Below are positions 12,576 to 23,312 of a stretch of DNA of 64,000 nt, piece after piece (positions within the stretch are counted from its first letter, which is position 1; each line of letters begins with the position of its first letter). The notes under the pieces are model-generated. The model was not told where the DNA came from, ran no database searches, and saw only the letters and a program-made list of their open reading frames with translations. A program made the translations under genes and the position numbers. Where the stretch lies: NCBI GenBank assembly GCA_030544235.1, contig CM060465.1, forward strand, positions 9,727,001 to 9,791,000. Reading direction: 5' to 3'. This DNA is from Lepturacanthus savala (Eukaryota > Chordata > Actinopteri > Scombriformes > Trichiuridae).

Positions 12576-13954
12576 TGTCCCTTTCATGCGTTGCTCAAAA
12601 CCAAGATGGGACAAAGTACTCAGCATATGTCTCTTTTCTCTACCCTTCTGCTTCTTATGTTCACCTACAGTAACACATTATATTGTTCAGTACCTTTTTT
12701 CTCTACTATGTAGAAATTCAACCAGAGCTCCATGGATATGTTTTTAGCCTGACTGCACTCTCACATGTAGAATGATGCAGATGTTCAATATGAATGCTTC
12801 ATACATCTTCATTGAATGAATCATGCAGTGCAGCATCGTTCCACTAATGAAACCCTAAAGGTCCTACAGTAAGGAATTCAAATAAAACAAATGGTGTCAG
12901 ATGCATCTAATTAATATCATGACTAAAGTAGTTCCTCATAGCTTTCCTTTATCTGACATTTTTCTCTGTTTACCATAATATATATGACTGAAGAATAATC
13001 ATCTAGATGATAAGATATAGTATTAATATCCTGCAGTGGAAATCTCCAGGCAAATAAATTGTTTGGAAAAGAAAGAGCAGCTTGAGTTTTTATTTATTTA
13101 TTTATTTTTAATTGGACTCACTGTTCTCTTGACACTAGTCAGGAGAACATGAATATACAATCTTGATTATACTATAGGTACCACAATCTAAAAAAATCAT
13201 AATCTATAAGTGATGTGATCTGTATGTGATCATGTGTTGATCTCAAGACATTGCCTGTATCAGCTTGTATGCCCTGTCCCCCGCGGCAAGTGATAGTGTC
13301 AGCAGGTGTTACTGCAAACAAAGGCTCATGGGAAAACTCTTGATTTCGCTTACTTGCTCTCTCCTTCTTTCACATATATGGACTTCTATAGAAACATTTT
13401 TTCACCCAGCGAACAAAGAATTTATTACCGTTGGGCCTAGATTCCAATCATTATCTGATTAAATCACCCATGTAATGCACATGAATGTTTACTGTATAGC
13501 TAGAGGGCTACATTTCTATTTTTCTTTACCATTGGACTCTTTATCAGGGAGAATGTTTATTATTATGTGAGTGAGCGCTGTGGCCCTGTAGTATCAGTAT
13601 AACCTGCATGGTCTGATGGGTTTATATGGTGCACCTGATGAGGTCAGAATAATGATTTAACACGCAGACTTTTATTAATGGAAGCACCTGCATGTGAGGA
13701 AGGAAATAGTCGCTGTTCATCACTATTAGTACAGTAGGTACTACAGACATACAAGAGCTGGAAATTATGTTTTTTAGGAGAACTGGGGAGGTTTATTTCA
13801 AGAGAAAATAGAGTGAGGGATCAAATCAGACATGTCATTTCAGTATGGAACAATTGTCATAGATTTAACCATTTATTTCACTAATAGAAAAAAACAGTTA
13901 TGTTTGGGATTGATGGGGGGCCCAAAGCAAGAATGAATTCTGAATTTATCCTTG
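12576..13954. other. Gene-free stretch
   Basis: Unique-looking DNA with a short (TTTA)n at about 13087-13110. The 65-codon frame at 13265-13462 has no recognisable feature. Confidence 0.5.
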
Positions 13955-14812
13955 CTGTGAGAGAGTAAAACTGCAAAAATATGCCAGGCAGGCATTGAGG
14001 TCAAAACAGGTTGCCAATGGGCAGCCAGCAGAGCATCGATCAATCACTGATGTTGTTAGTTCAGAACAAGGGTAACCCAAAAAGTAGCATGGTCCATAGT
14101 AGATAGGTCCATCAGGCAGTGGAGCAAATCTGACAACGTAGTAGCCATAAATAAGGAGAGCAGATGAACAGGCTGGGAGAAAGAGCACTGACCTGGCAGA
14201 ACATCTTGGGCATGGAAGGATAGCAAATCAATTTTCCATTGCGTTCCATGTATGTATGTATGTAGATATGGTTACTTAAACTAACCTCCACACAGTTAGA
14301 GCCCCAGTTGCAGCCTCTGTGGAAGGCCAGCCAACCTTGAGCATGTCCTTGCCTCATGTCAATCTAGTCTGGCAGGTTGGAAATTGACTAGGTTTTGAAA
14401 CAGTTGGCTGATGTGGAGCTGAAACAGCTTTCTAAGGGCCTTCGTTTCATCCATTTTCTCAGTCAAGTCGGGTGATAATACTGCAGTGGAAACAAGAAGC
14501 AAAGGGTTCTGGCCACAGCAAGCAACTGAGAGGGTGGGCAGATCTTAGGAAACAGCTCAAATTTCTGAAGGAGATTACTATCCTCAGACGTGATATTGTC
14601 CTCTGGTCCAGAGACACAAAGTAGGTGGTGATTATTGAGCTGCCCTGGAAAAAGCAAATGGACGAAGCACAAATATCAGGCCCCTCATCTCTGAGACAAC
14701 AGAATAGATGGAACGACTGGTAGCTGCCAGTGGAGAGCTCTGGGAATGCTTGGGATTTAAGGCCTGGTTAGGAAGAGGCTGGTAGCCAGCATCACTAAGC
14801 AGAGACAACATC
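13955..14812 (+). pseudogene. Degenerate retroelement pol tail with zinc-binding motif
   Basis: In shifting plus-strand frames I read three landmarks in the order found in teleost reverse-transcriptase-associated ORFs. 'RALTWQNILGMEG' comes first (about 14188-14223). Next is a C-x2-C-x7-H-x4-C finger-like motif 'SCSLCGRPANLEHVLASC' (14306-14359). Last is 'LRRDIVLWSRDTK', a stop (TAG, 14622-14624), then 'VVIIELPWKKQMDEA' (to 14669), followed by a decayed 'LPVE' block. I recall this order from long teleost ORFs annotated as reverse transcriptase-like, but I cannot name the clade. Several stops and frameshifts make it a dead fragment; the polymerase core is not in view. The minus-strand frames here are shadows. 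Confidence 0.6.
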
Positions 14813-15334
14813 TCAGTGGATCTGAGTGAAGAGGAATGATACTGATAGTGGGTGATGATAGTGAGGGTAGTACCAGAATACTGGTTCTACTGTCAAGCCC
14901 TCAGAGATGTTATGGGCATAAAAAACAAAACAAACAAAAAACAATCCACTGCACAAATGGTGCAGGGCCAAGTTCCTGTAAAGGTGAAATCCCTTGTGAT
15001 AATCCCTTATTATAATTTGCACACTTTTGACCCAACTAAAAAGGTGGTCCATCGATATATTTCCAACCATGAACTGGCTTTTACCGTTTACTGTTGATGA
15101 CTAATTATAATTGTTTATAAGTGTTTCCAAACCTCAACCCACTTTTCTTCAATTTCCCATCACCACCACCATCATCATCCTTGGTATGGTACATTACTCA
15201 TCATGCCCCCTGTAGATGCTCGTAAGTCCTGCTTTTAACTGGAAGTGGGATGCAGAGTTTCCATTCCACTCATTCCACCAACATTTCCCCTCACATGAAG
15301 CCCTCTGGGACCATACTCAGCAGAGTAAAAAATC
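14813..15334. other. Gene-free stretch
   Basis: No gene or repeat is recognised. It ends at the hairpin at 15335-15389. Confidence 0.5.
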
Positions 15335-15389
15335 TTTTTCAAAGATGGTATAAAAAATGTATACCATGTTTTATACCATCTTTGAAAAA
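15335..15389. repeat. Perfect 21-bp inverted repeat (hairpin)
   Basis: Arm 15335-15355 and arm 15369-15389 are exact reverse complements over 21 bp, with a 13-base spacer (15356-15368). The arm contains CAAAGATGGTATAAAA. A transcript would form a stable 21-bp stem-loop. Its origin could be a local inverted duplication or a foldback element; there are no recognisable termini. Confidence 0.95.
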
Positions 15390-17617
15390 ACCCTTCGCCT
15401 CATGCAGGAGGATATTTCTTATAGATTCTTATTTATTTGGTACCCAGGGATTTCAATGTTTTCCTATTATCGCTGTTCTCTGAAGTCAGTGAGAAGAGAC
15501 AAACATCTAATTTTTACAGTCCACAAGTTATTTGTCCAAAGCAAGGAAACAAGTTTTAAATTTGACATAAAAATGCATGGATATCATAGATTCAATTTTA
15601 GATTATTATGTGTTTTAGAGTTATTATAATGATTGGATTTATACATTTGTGGGCTAAAGAAATACTCTTCGTCCATTGATTGCAATTAACTATAAGAATC
15701 TTATGTTATTTTTAAGGCATTTATACAGCAGATCTTCAACACAAACATAAAAATGTTCCCTTAGAAGCCGAGTTGGTTACAGAGCATCTTTCTGCTGACA
15801 CATTTACAGCATCACTAATGTTTCACCACAGCTGAGTTTTTGATGAGTTGATCACGGCATGGATCCTGTGTGTCCAAGCTCTAAGGATCATTTATGCTCC
15901 CATTTAATATGAAAATAAATACATCGGTTTCAAACAATTTATTTGTCACTGCCTTCATACTTCTATGCAACTATCATATTGGCTTGTATATATACATTAA
16001 AGCCACTGATGGGCTATTCAGAGTACAGATTTTCTGACAACACAGTGGAGGTCATTATAATATACCTGTTAAGAAAGAGGCAAAAGCTACTACACTACCC
16101 TCTGATTTTCATTGGTACGCTTTTGTTTGTATCCGTAAGCATTTAGAAAACATGCATAAATATTTAATGAATGCATAATATGAACAGAAGGCTCTGTCCA
16201 TATCCATATTTAGGCATAAAGGAGTCCTTACTGTATTTTTTTGTTTGTAGCACCTGTCAAATCAGGCCAGATCAGATCTGATCCTGGCATCCCGGTGAAC
16301 CATTTCCATGAGAGCCAAGTTAATTCTGCTATTGATTTGCATACATACAGTAGATATACACCTTCTTAAATGCATGGTTGCACATATGCATACAAACTGT
16401 AGACAGACACATACTATCCATGCACACCTTTAGAAAGGATACAGGCCTACATTTTACATTAGCACATTAGGATCCATGACAGAGCCTCTTTTGAAAGTCT
16501 AGTCAATATGGGAGACAAATGGGAATGATTCCAACTGGATAAACGGGAATTGGGAAGCGTGGGGGTGTGAGGGATGACCATCTAGATTCTCAAAGTCTAA
16601 ACCATGACTCACAGGCCAAGGCTCCCACGCCTGTAAACAGATTTTTTCTCATAATTGAGTACTGACTCACATATTGTTATGCTGTACTGTGCCGTTGTAT
16701 AACGTCAAACTAAGCTGTACTAATCTCCCAGGGCGTAGAGGAGGTGGGCAGAAAAGCAGAGATGAATCGATATGTAGCAGGAAGCAGGAAAGTTGTCAGA
16801 GAGGGAGGATGTCTTATCAAAGGTAGGTCTATTGATGGTATGGCTGATCCTCATTGTTCTATCATCCCAAGTGTGCTCATAAAGTCATCACATTACTGTA
16901 GTCTGTGCAGATTTTTCATCTCTCTCAGGGCTAAGATGTGTTCTAAAAGCTCTTATGTGTCAATATCATGGTTTTCGTATCAGCTCTGCTCCGGTTTATC
17001 TCTTGATCAGGTAATAGAAGAGGACAAAGCTGAATTCTCCTCCCATATGTACTCTAGAGGAGTGAGTACATTACATGCAGTAACAAAGATGATTTGTTCC
17101 CTGAATTTAGGGGAGGCTTTTGCTGGCTTCTTAATTATGTCTGGCTTTTTCCCTGAAGAATCAATGAACAATTTAATTTTCTGGTAAAATCTCCTGAAGG
17201 ATGAACATCATAGAGAGATGACTATTTGTGAAAAATTACATGTTCTGCATTTAAAATAACAGCTTGTTCTGGCTGACCTGTGGCCTGAAGATTTACAAAA
17301 TTGTTTGAATTTGTAAAAAGAAATAACCAAAAATAGTCAAAATCCCAATTTATCAATTTATTTATCTTTGTGACATTTATTTCTTTTTAAGAATACATCA
17401 CCACCAGAATTGTTCTCTCTTGGTAAGTATGACAGATCCTACATCAGTCTTCTATCACACATGCAAATGTAGAGCAAAACCCATCTGTGTGGCTATATGT
17501 ACAAAACTATTAGGATGGTTCCTAGCTGAGTCATCAATACATAGTTTTGTCAACTTCTTATTAAACTATTAACATTTCATTGACCAGTAAACCAAACACC
17601 AATCATTATGTAAATTT
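15390..17617. other. Gene-free stretch
   Basis: About 2.2 kb of AT-rich DNA with no supportable gene. A 14-bp palindrome GATCAGATCTGATC lies near 16269-16283. The 147-codon frame at 16744-17187 does not resemble a known domain and has no splice context that I trust. Confidence 0.5.
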
Positions 17618-17705
17618 CATAGGTGAGATCTGCCCTAAAATTTAATGGGTTTATCTTTGCCCGATGTTACACCATACCAAAATGCTCACCAAAATCATGT
17701 AAGTT
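17618..17705 (-). repeat. Fragment of GGCCAAGG-type interspersed repeat (copy 1 of 4)
   Basis: Reverse-orientation match to the better copies at 37255-37450 and 39645-39880. Shared phrases are 'ATTTAATGGGTTTATC', 'TTGCCCGATGTTACACCATACC' (with changes) and 'CACCAAAATC'. Short and diverged; no ends are visible. Confidence 0.55.
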
Positions 17706-18351
17706 ATATGGCTATAATATGGTTATATATTGGCTTAATAAAAGAATTTGTCTAAATTACCATATTTTTCCTGTTTTGCTGAGCAGGATTTTTGTCGGGA
17801 AGGAATTAATCACCCTGTCTTAAATAAACACCTGAGTTCAGCTGTTCAGTGATTGAAACAAATAAACTCCCCGGCTATTATTTGGTAATTTACAGTATGT
17901 TGCTACTGAGTTGTAATACAGTATGTCAGGCTGATTGCCAGTAACCTGGGGAAGAGAATCACTGTGTTTTATTTTTTAGAGGCAGCGCAGTCAATTTTAT
18001 CCTGTGTTTAAACAGTGTAAGAGTTATAAATACATTATGTTGTGTTGTGAGACATGTCTGCAATAATTGCATCACAAACTTTTGCTGATGGCAAATATTT
18101 GGACTCAAACAAGGAAGGACGGAGGATAAAAAAGATGGAATAAACAGGACCATTAGACAGACCTGAGTTAGTCGGGTGCTGGTTGGTATTATTCATGCAC
18201 TTTCTTCCTTTCCTTGAACAAGGTCACGAACTCTTAAGGAGATTCCCAGTCGGTTTGCATTTTAAACGGACACACACGTGGGCCAATAAGCACAGTGCAT
18301 TCTTCACATTCTGGAAAGACAGTGTCAAGGCTCTTAAAACCTTAAAGAGGA

Positions 18352-18353
<2 letters not shown>
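17706..18353. other. Gene-free stretch
   Basis: No feature seen apart from general AT-richness. Confidence 0.5.

Positions 18354-18423
<70 letters not shown>
18354..18423 (+). repeat. (TG)35 microsatellite
   Basis: Uninterrupted TG dinucleotide run of about 70 bp. Confidence 0.98.
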
Positions 18424-18424
<1 letters not shown>

Positions 18425-18615
18425 GCAGCTGGAAAGACCATATTACACAACGTCCCATGCGGTGGTCAGACATCCATGAACTGACCAGCACATTTCTCAG
18501 AATTATCTATTAAATATTTTCAGTAGACCAAGATTTATAGTTGTAGTTTAACAGTTCTTGAAACCAGACTACACTTGAAACAGTATGAAGTGTGGCACAC
18601 GCCCATACACGCATG

Positions 18616-18668
18616 TACACACACACACACACACACGCACACACACACACACACACACGTGCACACTT
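18616..18668 (+). repeat. (AC)n microsatellite
   Basis: AC repeat with one G interruption, then a short CACTTGCACAC tail. It lies 190 bp after the (TG)35 run and is complementary to it. Confidence 0.95.
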
Positions 18669-19057
18669 GCACACAGATACGTGCACTGGTATTCTTTTTT
18701 CAGGTGACAGTATCTATCTATCAATCTATTTTATCTAATACAGATACAGTTTTGAATGTAATGCTTGGAATAAAAGTGAGGAAGCATTTCATTATTATAA
18801 ATAAGGTGATGACCAGTGTTGGGGGTAACGAGTTACAAAGTAACAGATTACAGTAACGTTATTACCATCACGGGTAACGAAGTGCAGTAACGCGTTACAC
18901 TCAAAATATCAGTAACTACACTACTTTACTAAACTTTAGGAACGTGCTTTCCTGCGTTACCCAAACCACTCTTGTCAGTCTAAAAAGTTCTAATATGTTT
19001 TAGTGGTGCATGCATCCTGTCCGTCGTTGGACCTGCCTGTGTGCTTGTCTGGGCACC

Positions 19058-19097
19058 GTTGCCACAGCAACCGGATTTGAGTGCGTTGAGTGACGTA
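19058..19097 (+). promoter_or_regulatory. X-box and CRE-like motifs in hAT promoter region
   Basis: GTTGCCACAGCAAC (19058-19071) fits the RFX X-box consensus GTNRCC-N(0-3)-RGYAAC. TGACGTA (19091-19097) is a CRE half/variant site. Both lie upstream of the ATG at 19127, where the element's promoter would be. The motif match is direct; factor binding is inferred. Confidence 0.5.
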
Positions 19098-19126
19098 GTT
19101 GCTGGTGTGTAGGAAAGAGAGGGAGA

Positions 19127-19438
19127 ATGGAGGACACACAGACGGAGGCAGGGGGATTCAGCCAGTGGCGATACTCGCACTATTTTGACTTTATTGCTAG
19201 AAAGGACAAAAACATTTCAGTGAAATGCACTCTATGTCCAGGTGAGCGGTATCTTTCAACTGCTGCCAACTCAATGAGCAACCTGATGAAACATTTGACT
19301 GACCAGCACCGCACTACAGAACTTGTGGCGAAAGATTCTACAAGCCAGTCTGTTAAAGTAGACACTCACAAACTGACCCCACCTAAACAAGCTAAGCTTT
19401 TACTGATACTTGAAAATAAAGTGATGAAAAGGGTATGA
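19127..19438 (+). CDS. BED zinc-finger first exon of a hAT transposase
   Basis: A 103-residue open frame starting MEDTQTEAGG. Residues 11-61 form a BED-type zinc finger: aromatic W14, Y16, Y19 and F20 ahead of C34-x2-C37-x18-H56-x4-H61. BED fingers bind the transposon ends and subterminal repeats in hAT transposases and in ZBED host genes derived from them. The usual transposase has about 600 residues, so this is only the N-terminal exon. 'AAAAGG|GTATGA' at 19432/19433 could be its splice donor, which would place the natural exon end just before the stop. The rest of the transposase (catalytic core, insertion and dimerisation domains) is missing from the element. The start is the first ATG after the promoter-like segment. 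It is unlikely to be a domesticated gene, because it lies inside intact transposon ends. Confidence 0.75.
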   Translation: MEDTQTEAGGFSQWRYSHYFDFIARKDKNISVKCTLCPGERYLSTAANSMSNLMKHLTDQHRTTELVAKDSTSQSVKVDTHKLTPPKQAKLLLILENKVMKRV

Positions 19439-19632
19439 TATTTGTCCATGTATCCATGTGTTAACTTTTAGCATTTGCTTAAAAAAAACTGGAAAGTAAA
19501 GTAAATAGTAGTAGTAGAAGTTACTTTCAAATGCAGTAACTAGTAAAGTAACATGGTTACACATTTCACAAGTAACTAGTAACTTGTAACTAGTTACTTT
19601 TTTTTAGTAACTACCCCAACACTGGTGATTAC

Positions 19633-20400
19633 CAACTTTAACTTCCAAGAATTATTATGTGCAAATTTGCAAGTGTTATTCTATCAATCTATATTATCTC
19701 ATTATTACAAGGTTATTATCCCATTAATGACAAATATTACCATTTTTCAATCTGAAGCTTTTTATTGTAAACAAGTTACCATTTAGTTACTAAAATATTG
19801 CTACACTATTACTGAATAGGTTGGCCTCACTGGCATCTTTAAACTTCTTTCCCAATTATTACTGTTTGTTTATGTCCCTTTAATACCCTGTTACATAAAT
19901 TACAGCCTAATATTATCCGGATATGCCCGTATAGATACATGCATTGTACCAAGCATTTTAATGCATTTGTACCAATACCAAGCTTTCAACTGTTTTTACC
20001 ATGGAAATTGATAGTATTAAATAATTATTATGTCTTTATTATCACGTTGTTATGGTGCTGTAATATAACATGCTATCTAAAATTATCAGCAAGTACCACT
20101 CTGCAGAACTTGATGTCATATATTTACTTCACAATTTATACAATTTTGATTCCCAGGGTAATCATCTTATTTTGTGTTTCATATGATTTTTTTTTTTTTA
20201 TCTCATCTGCTTATTGTTAGATGATATAAATCCTGCCCTCAGCTGTCTTTTAAATTTTCATTGCAGTTGAATTTTTTATATGTAGGTTACATTTTGCTGA
20301 TTATCAAGAATATTAAACTTACTGCCTCTTTTATAGTATGGACGTGCACACACTTTAATGATAGCAGGTGTGTCTCTCCCTCACGTGTGTGTCTGCAACT
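19633..20400. other. Gene-free AT-rich stretch
   Basis: Rich in 'TTACCATT' and 'ATTACT' phrases, which may be an old repeat, but I cannot place it. No gene is seen. Confidence 0.45.
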
Positions 20401-20423
20401 GAGAGACAGAAAGAGAGAGAGGG

Positions 20424-20454
<31 letters not shown>

Positions 20455-20488
20455 GAGAGAGGGAGAGAGAGAGAGGGAGAGAGAGAGG
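20401..20488 (+). repeat. (GA)n/(GGGA) microsatellite
   Basis: Purine-only run of GAGAGA with GGGA interruptions. The Arg-Glu repeat in the overlapping frame is an artefact. Confidence 0.95.
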
Positions 20489-20849
20489 ATTCAGACAAAT
20501 TTAGAAAGAGAGCAACAGACTGCAGTATGGAAAGAGGGAACTAGAGTAAGTGGAAGAGGTAAAGAGTAAAGCAGAATTAAAAAGACAGAGTGTCTGCTTT
20601 ACTGACAGAATTGGCAGGACTTGTGTGGATTTAGGAAACTGCTGGGGAAAAAGAATGGAAGAGCGACTGGTGAAACAGAAATCAGTGGAAACAGTGCCGT
20701 GGTGAGAAAGTAAAGATTTGAGTGGACTGAAGTGTTTAATCTTTTTCTCTCCTGAGGGTGTTTTTGGAAGCTTCTCTCATCAGTCTGGGCAGGACTCATT
20801 TGTCCCTCGATCTCTCTTCCCTCCCCCTCTTTCTTCTCCTTTGCCTTAG
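20489..20849. other. Purine-rich then pyrimidine-rich flank of a candidate exon
   Basis: GA-rich sequence to about 20560, and a CT-rich stretch at about 20810-20848 that could serve as the polypyrimidine tract for the segment starting at 20850. Confidence 0.4.
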
Positions 20850-20981
20850 TTCATTGCAGTAGAGCGTAACTAGAGCCACGCGATGACTACAGGTTGAGAG
20901 AGAGAAAGGGAGACACAGATCAAGGAGAGGAGTGACTGACACACACCTCACACATTTGGAATCACTTTGCAGCCCATAAAG
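20850..20981 (+). other. Candidate 5' untranslated exon 1
   Basis: A long pyrimidine tract (ctcttccctccccctctttcttctcctttgcc in outline) ends in TTAG at 20849, and 'ATAAAG|GTGAGG' at 20981/20982 is a good splice donor. The 132 bp between contain short frames only and a GAGAGA-rich body, a composition often seen in leader exons. It could also be a first exon whose start lies in this interval, or chance. It is the first of three similarly built plus-strand segments in the window. Confidence 0.3.
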
Positions 20982-22358
20982 GTGAGGAGAGACAATCCTG
21001 CCAATTTATGAGCTTTGGTTGTGTATGTATGTGTGTTTGTGTGCCTCTATGTAAACAGATCTGTAGGTGAGACCATGATTACACTTGAATTAGAACATAA
21101 AGCAAGCGGCTGCATGCAGTGGATCTGTTTGAGCAGAGTTTCCCTTGAATAAAACTCATTGAAGACAGTTATTTATATCTCAGTGTGTAAACCATCCTCA
21201 TGTCAGTGATCAGACTCCGTGACAGATTTCTGGGATTATGTTTTGGTGTGTATGAACTTTGTGAAGCGTAGCGAAAAACAGGCATTGTGAATGTCACTGG
21301 GTGGACATTTATTTATCTGCACGTGTTTGTTTCTCTTTGATTTGGGTTTCTGAGAGAGCTCTACAAACAACAGGAACAGTTCAGCTGTGTCAGCAATGGA
21401 CACAGAGTCAAGGACTCAGAATCAAAAAGTCATCTGGACACAATATGGGCTGCCTGCATATTATGCACATTTAAAATTCCTGGATTCCTTTTGTCAAACA
21501 ATTGTATTTGCAACAGACATCAGATGTTACGACAGTGATGAGAAGCAGACAATAGATGTAGTGAAACGATGCAGGACTGTGCTTTTAAAAGCAGAAATCA
21601 GTAGTTTCAGAGGTGGTGTTGTCCTGCGTGTACCTGCATGCTGTAACACTGTTTACCTTTGTGTCTACCTGCTGTTACAATGTGTTCATACCTCATGTTT
21701 TTTTTTCTTTGTCTCTTGCCAGAAAGATTCATGTGCATCATGTTTATGCTGCTCTGGCTGCAGCCCATCAGTGACAGCTCAGAGCTTGGAGCTGCAGGGT
21801 GGGGCTGAGGGACATCAGGGTGGGGCATAGGTAGAGCAGTGAGAGAGGTCACCAGGGAATGTTTGAGATTCCTCTGCATTGCTGTTTCTGCAGGGAATGA
21901 CACCCAGCCCCCAACCTCTGTTCCCTCGCCCCCCCACCATGGCGCTTCTCTCCCCCTTCCCTCCCCCCCGCTTATCCTCTCTGCCCTGCATATGGAACCT
22001 GCTCAGTCATGCCAGCGTACCTCCTTGTACCAGCCTAACTACCAGACTTGTTTAAAAGGTGGAAAATCATCCTCAGCACTGCCAGGTGTGGCATTCCCCC
22101 TGTGAGTGTAATGCTGTATTAATGCCAGGTGTGCCATCATCGTGTCTGAATGAAGGAGACAACAAGTGAGGATAGCTTTGTGGGAGGATATCTGGATATC
22201 TGTCAGAGTACACATAGTTAACCCCTAAAGGGTTGTTTAGGGAGTTTTTTTACTATTGAATTTGAGAGTCTAAGGATGTTAGGATGTTATATCGTCACAC
22301 AGACTGTGAAAGCCCCAAAGGTGAAAAAGTAAGTTTTGATTTTGGGCTACACAAAAAA
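20982..22358. other. No confirmed gene; one weak exon-like segment
   Basis: Within it, 21894-22058 follows a good acceptor (TGCTGTTTCTGCAG, ending 21893) and is Pro/Ser-rich in the frame that stays open. The only nearby donor is the weak 'AAAAG|GTGGAA'. A CCACCATGG Kozak-like context occurs at about 21937 but opens only a 38-codon frame. I do not call a gene. Confidence 0.35.
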
Positions 22359-22373
22359 CTTGACTTAATACAG
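22359..22373. repeat. Left target-site duplication of SINE
   Basis: CTTGACTTAATACAG, identical to 22689-22703. Confidence 0.85.
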
Positions 22374-22688
22374 TCAGTCATTTTCTATACCCGCTTATTC
22401 CTCATTAGGGTTGCAGGGGTCTGTTGGAGCCTATCCCAGCGCGTTACATTGAGAGGCAGGGATACACCCCAGATGGTCATCAGCCAATCATGGGGCACAC
22501 ACACCATCACACCTACGGGCAATTTAGAGTCACCAATTAACCTCAGCCTGTTTTGAACCACGCAGACATGGGGAGAACATGCAAACTCCACACAGAAAGG
22601 TCCCAGACCCAGGACCAAGGAGGTTTTGAACCTGCGACCTTCTTGCTGTGAGGCAACAGTGCTAACCCCTGCTCTGTATTAAGTCGCC
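22374..22688 (-). mobile_element. tRNA-headed SINE, full-length copy
   Basis: Minus-strand member of the family at 2973-3181, keeping the middle part lost there. Read on the minus strand it runs from GGGCGAC through GGGGTTAGCACTG, TTGCCTCACAGCAA and a B-box-like GGTTCAAAACC. A body carrying 'GGAGTTTGCATGTTCTCC' and 'AATTGGTGACTCTAAATTGC' follows, then 'GGGATAGGCTCCAACAG', and it ends in 'GGGTATAGAAAATGACTGACTG'. A perfect 15-bp direct repeat flanks it. This is strong evidence for retroposition by LINE machinery. It encodes no protein; the frames over it are artefacts. Confidence 0.9.
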
Positions 22689-22703
22689 CTTGACTTAATA
22701 CAG
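22674..22703. repeat. 12-bp inverted repeat at the SINE 5' junction
   Basis: CTGTATTAAGTC (22674-22685) and GACTTAATACAG (22692-22703) are exact reverse complements with a 6-base spacer. The right arm is part of the target duplication; the left arm lies inside the SINE 5' end. Confidence 0.85.
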
Positions 22704-23246
22704 ATGTAGTAAATTATATAGTCCTATTGATATTGTTATATAGTTATATAGCTTTACAGATATAGTTATATAATAATACAAAAGTACTTATGTGAACTGC
22801 AAAAATACATTTTGGCAATTTGTGTTTGGTCGATCTTATCCACGTTGTCATTATTTTATTAGGGTTGTACCTTTTATAATTGGAAAGCTTGCTCATTTCC
22901 CTTTGCAATGATGTCTCACCTGTAGGGATCATGCAATCTGAGGATGATGAGCAGCATAGCTGAAAGATGGGTGAAGTTTTCCTTCCATTATCATTATCAT
23001 TCCATTATCTTCTGGTCTCCTCTATTGGTTTGAGGTGTTTGAGGGATTGAATGATTGATCTCTATCATTAACAAGGAACAGTTAAAACGCATCCCATGGC
23101 ATCCCATTCCTTAACCAAGATTCATCAGGTTGGCCCACACGGATGTGTTGGTCACTCTAGCATGAGTTGAACCTATATATGTACAATACGGCTGAGGTCT
23201 GGGCTGCTGGTAGGTTATTCTCTCTACAGAGAGACCCAACCCATCC
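22704..23246. other. Gene-free stretch
   Basis: TATAGTTATATAG-rich DNA at 22706-22780, then unremarkable sequence. The part from about 23080 may be further decayed Tc1-like DNA belonging to the next entry. Confidence 0.45.
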
Positions 23247-23312
23247 TCCAAGATGACAATACTTGTTCCACAGAGCCAGAGTTATCTCAGACTACCTCCA
23301 GCATGTGGTAAT
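23247..23312 (+). pseudogene. Tc1-like transposase fragment (second catalytic aspartate region)
   Basis: 'QDDNT' in one frame is followed after a one-base shift by 'FHRARVISDYLQHV'. Together these match the Tc1 block F-Q-x-D-N-x-x-x-H-x-A-R-V-x-x-x-Y-L-Q, which carries the second catalytic Asp. Only about 22 residues are recognisable and a frameshift divides them. Confidence 0.55.

Larger units (their letters stand above)
18814..19624 (+). mobile_element. hAT DNA transposon, deleted, with intact ends
   Basis: 811 bp bounded by terminal inverted repeats: the left end starts CAGTGTTGGGGGTAAC at 18814 and the right end finishes ACCCCAACACTG at 19624. The flanking 8-bp duplication is GTGATGAC (18806-18813) and GTGATTAC (19625-19632), one mismatch, the length typical of hAT insertions. 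Subterminal GTTAC/GTAAC motifs recur at both ends, as expected for transposase-binding sites. Inside are a promoter-like segment and one BED zinc-finger exon (19127-19438), but no catalytic domain. It looks like a deletion derivative, non-autonomous but mobilisable if a partner transposase exists in the genome. Confidence 0.9.

Noticed and set aside
16744..17187. 147-codon plus frame
   Set aside because: No domain, no repeat relationship and no splice context; consistent with chance.
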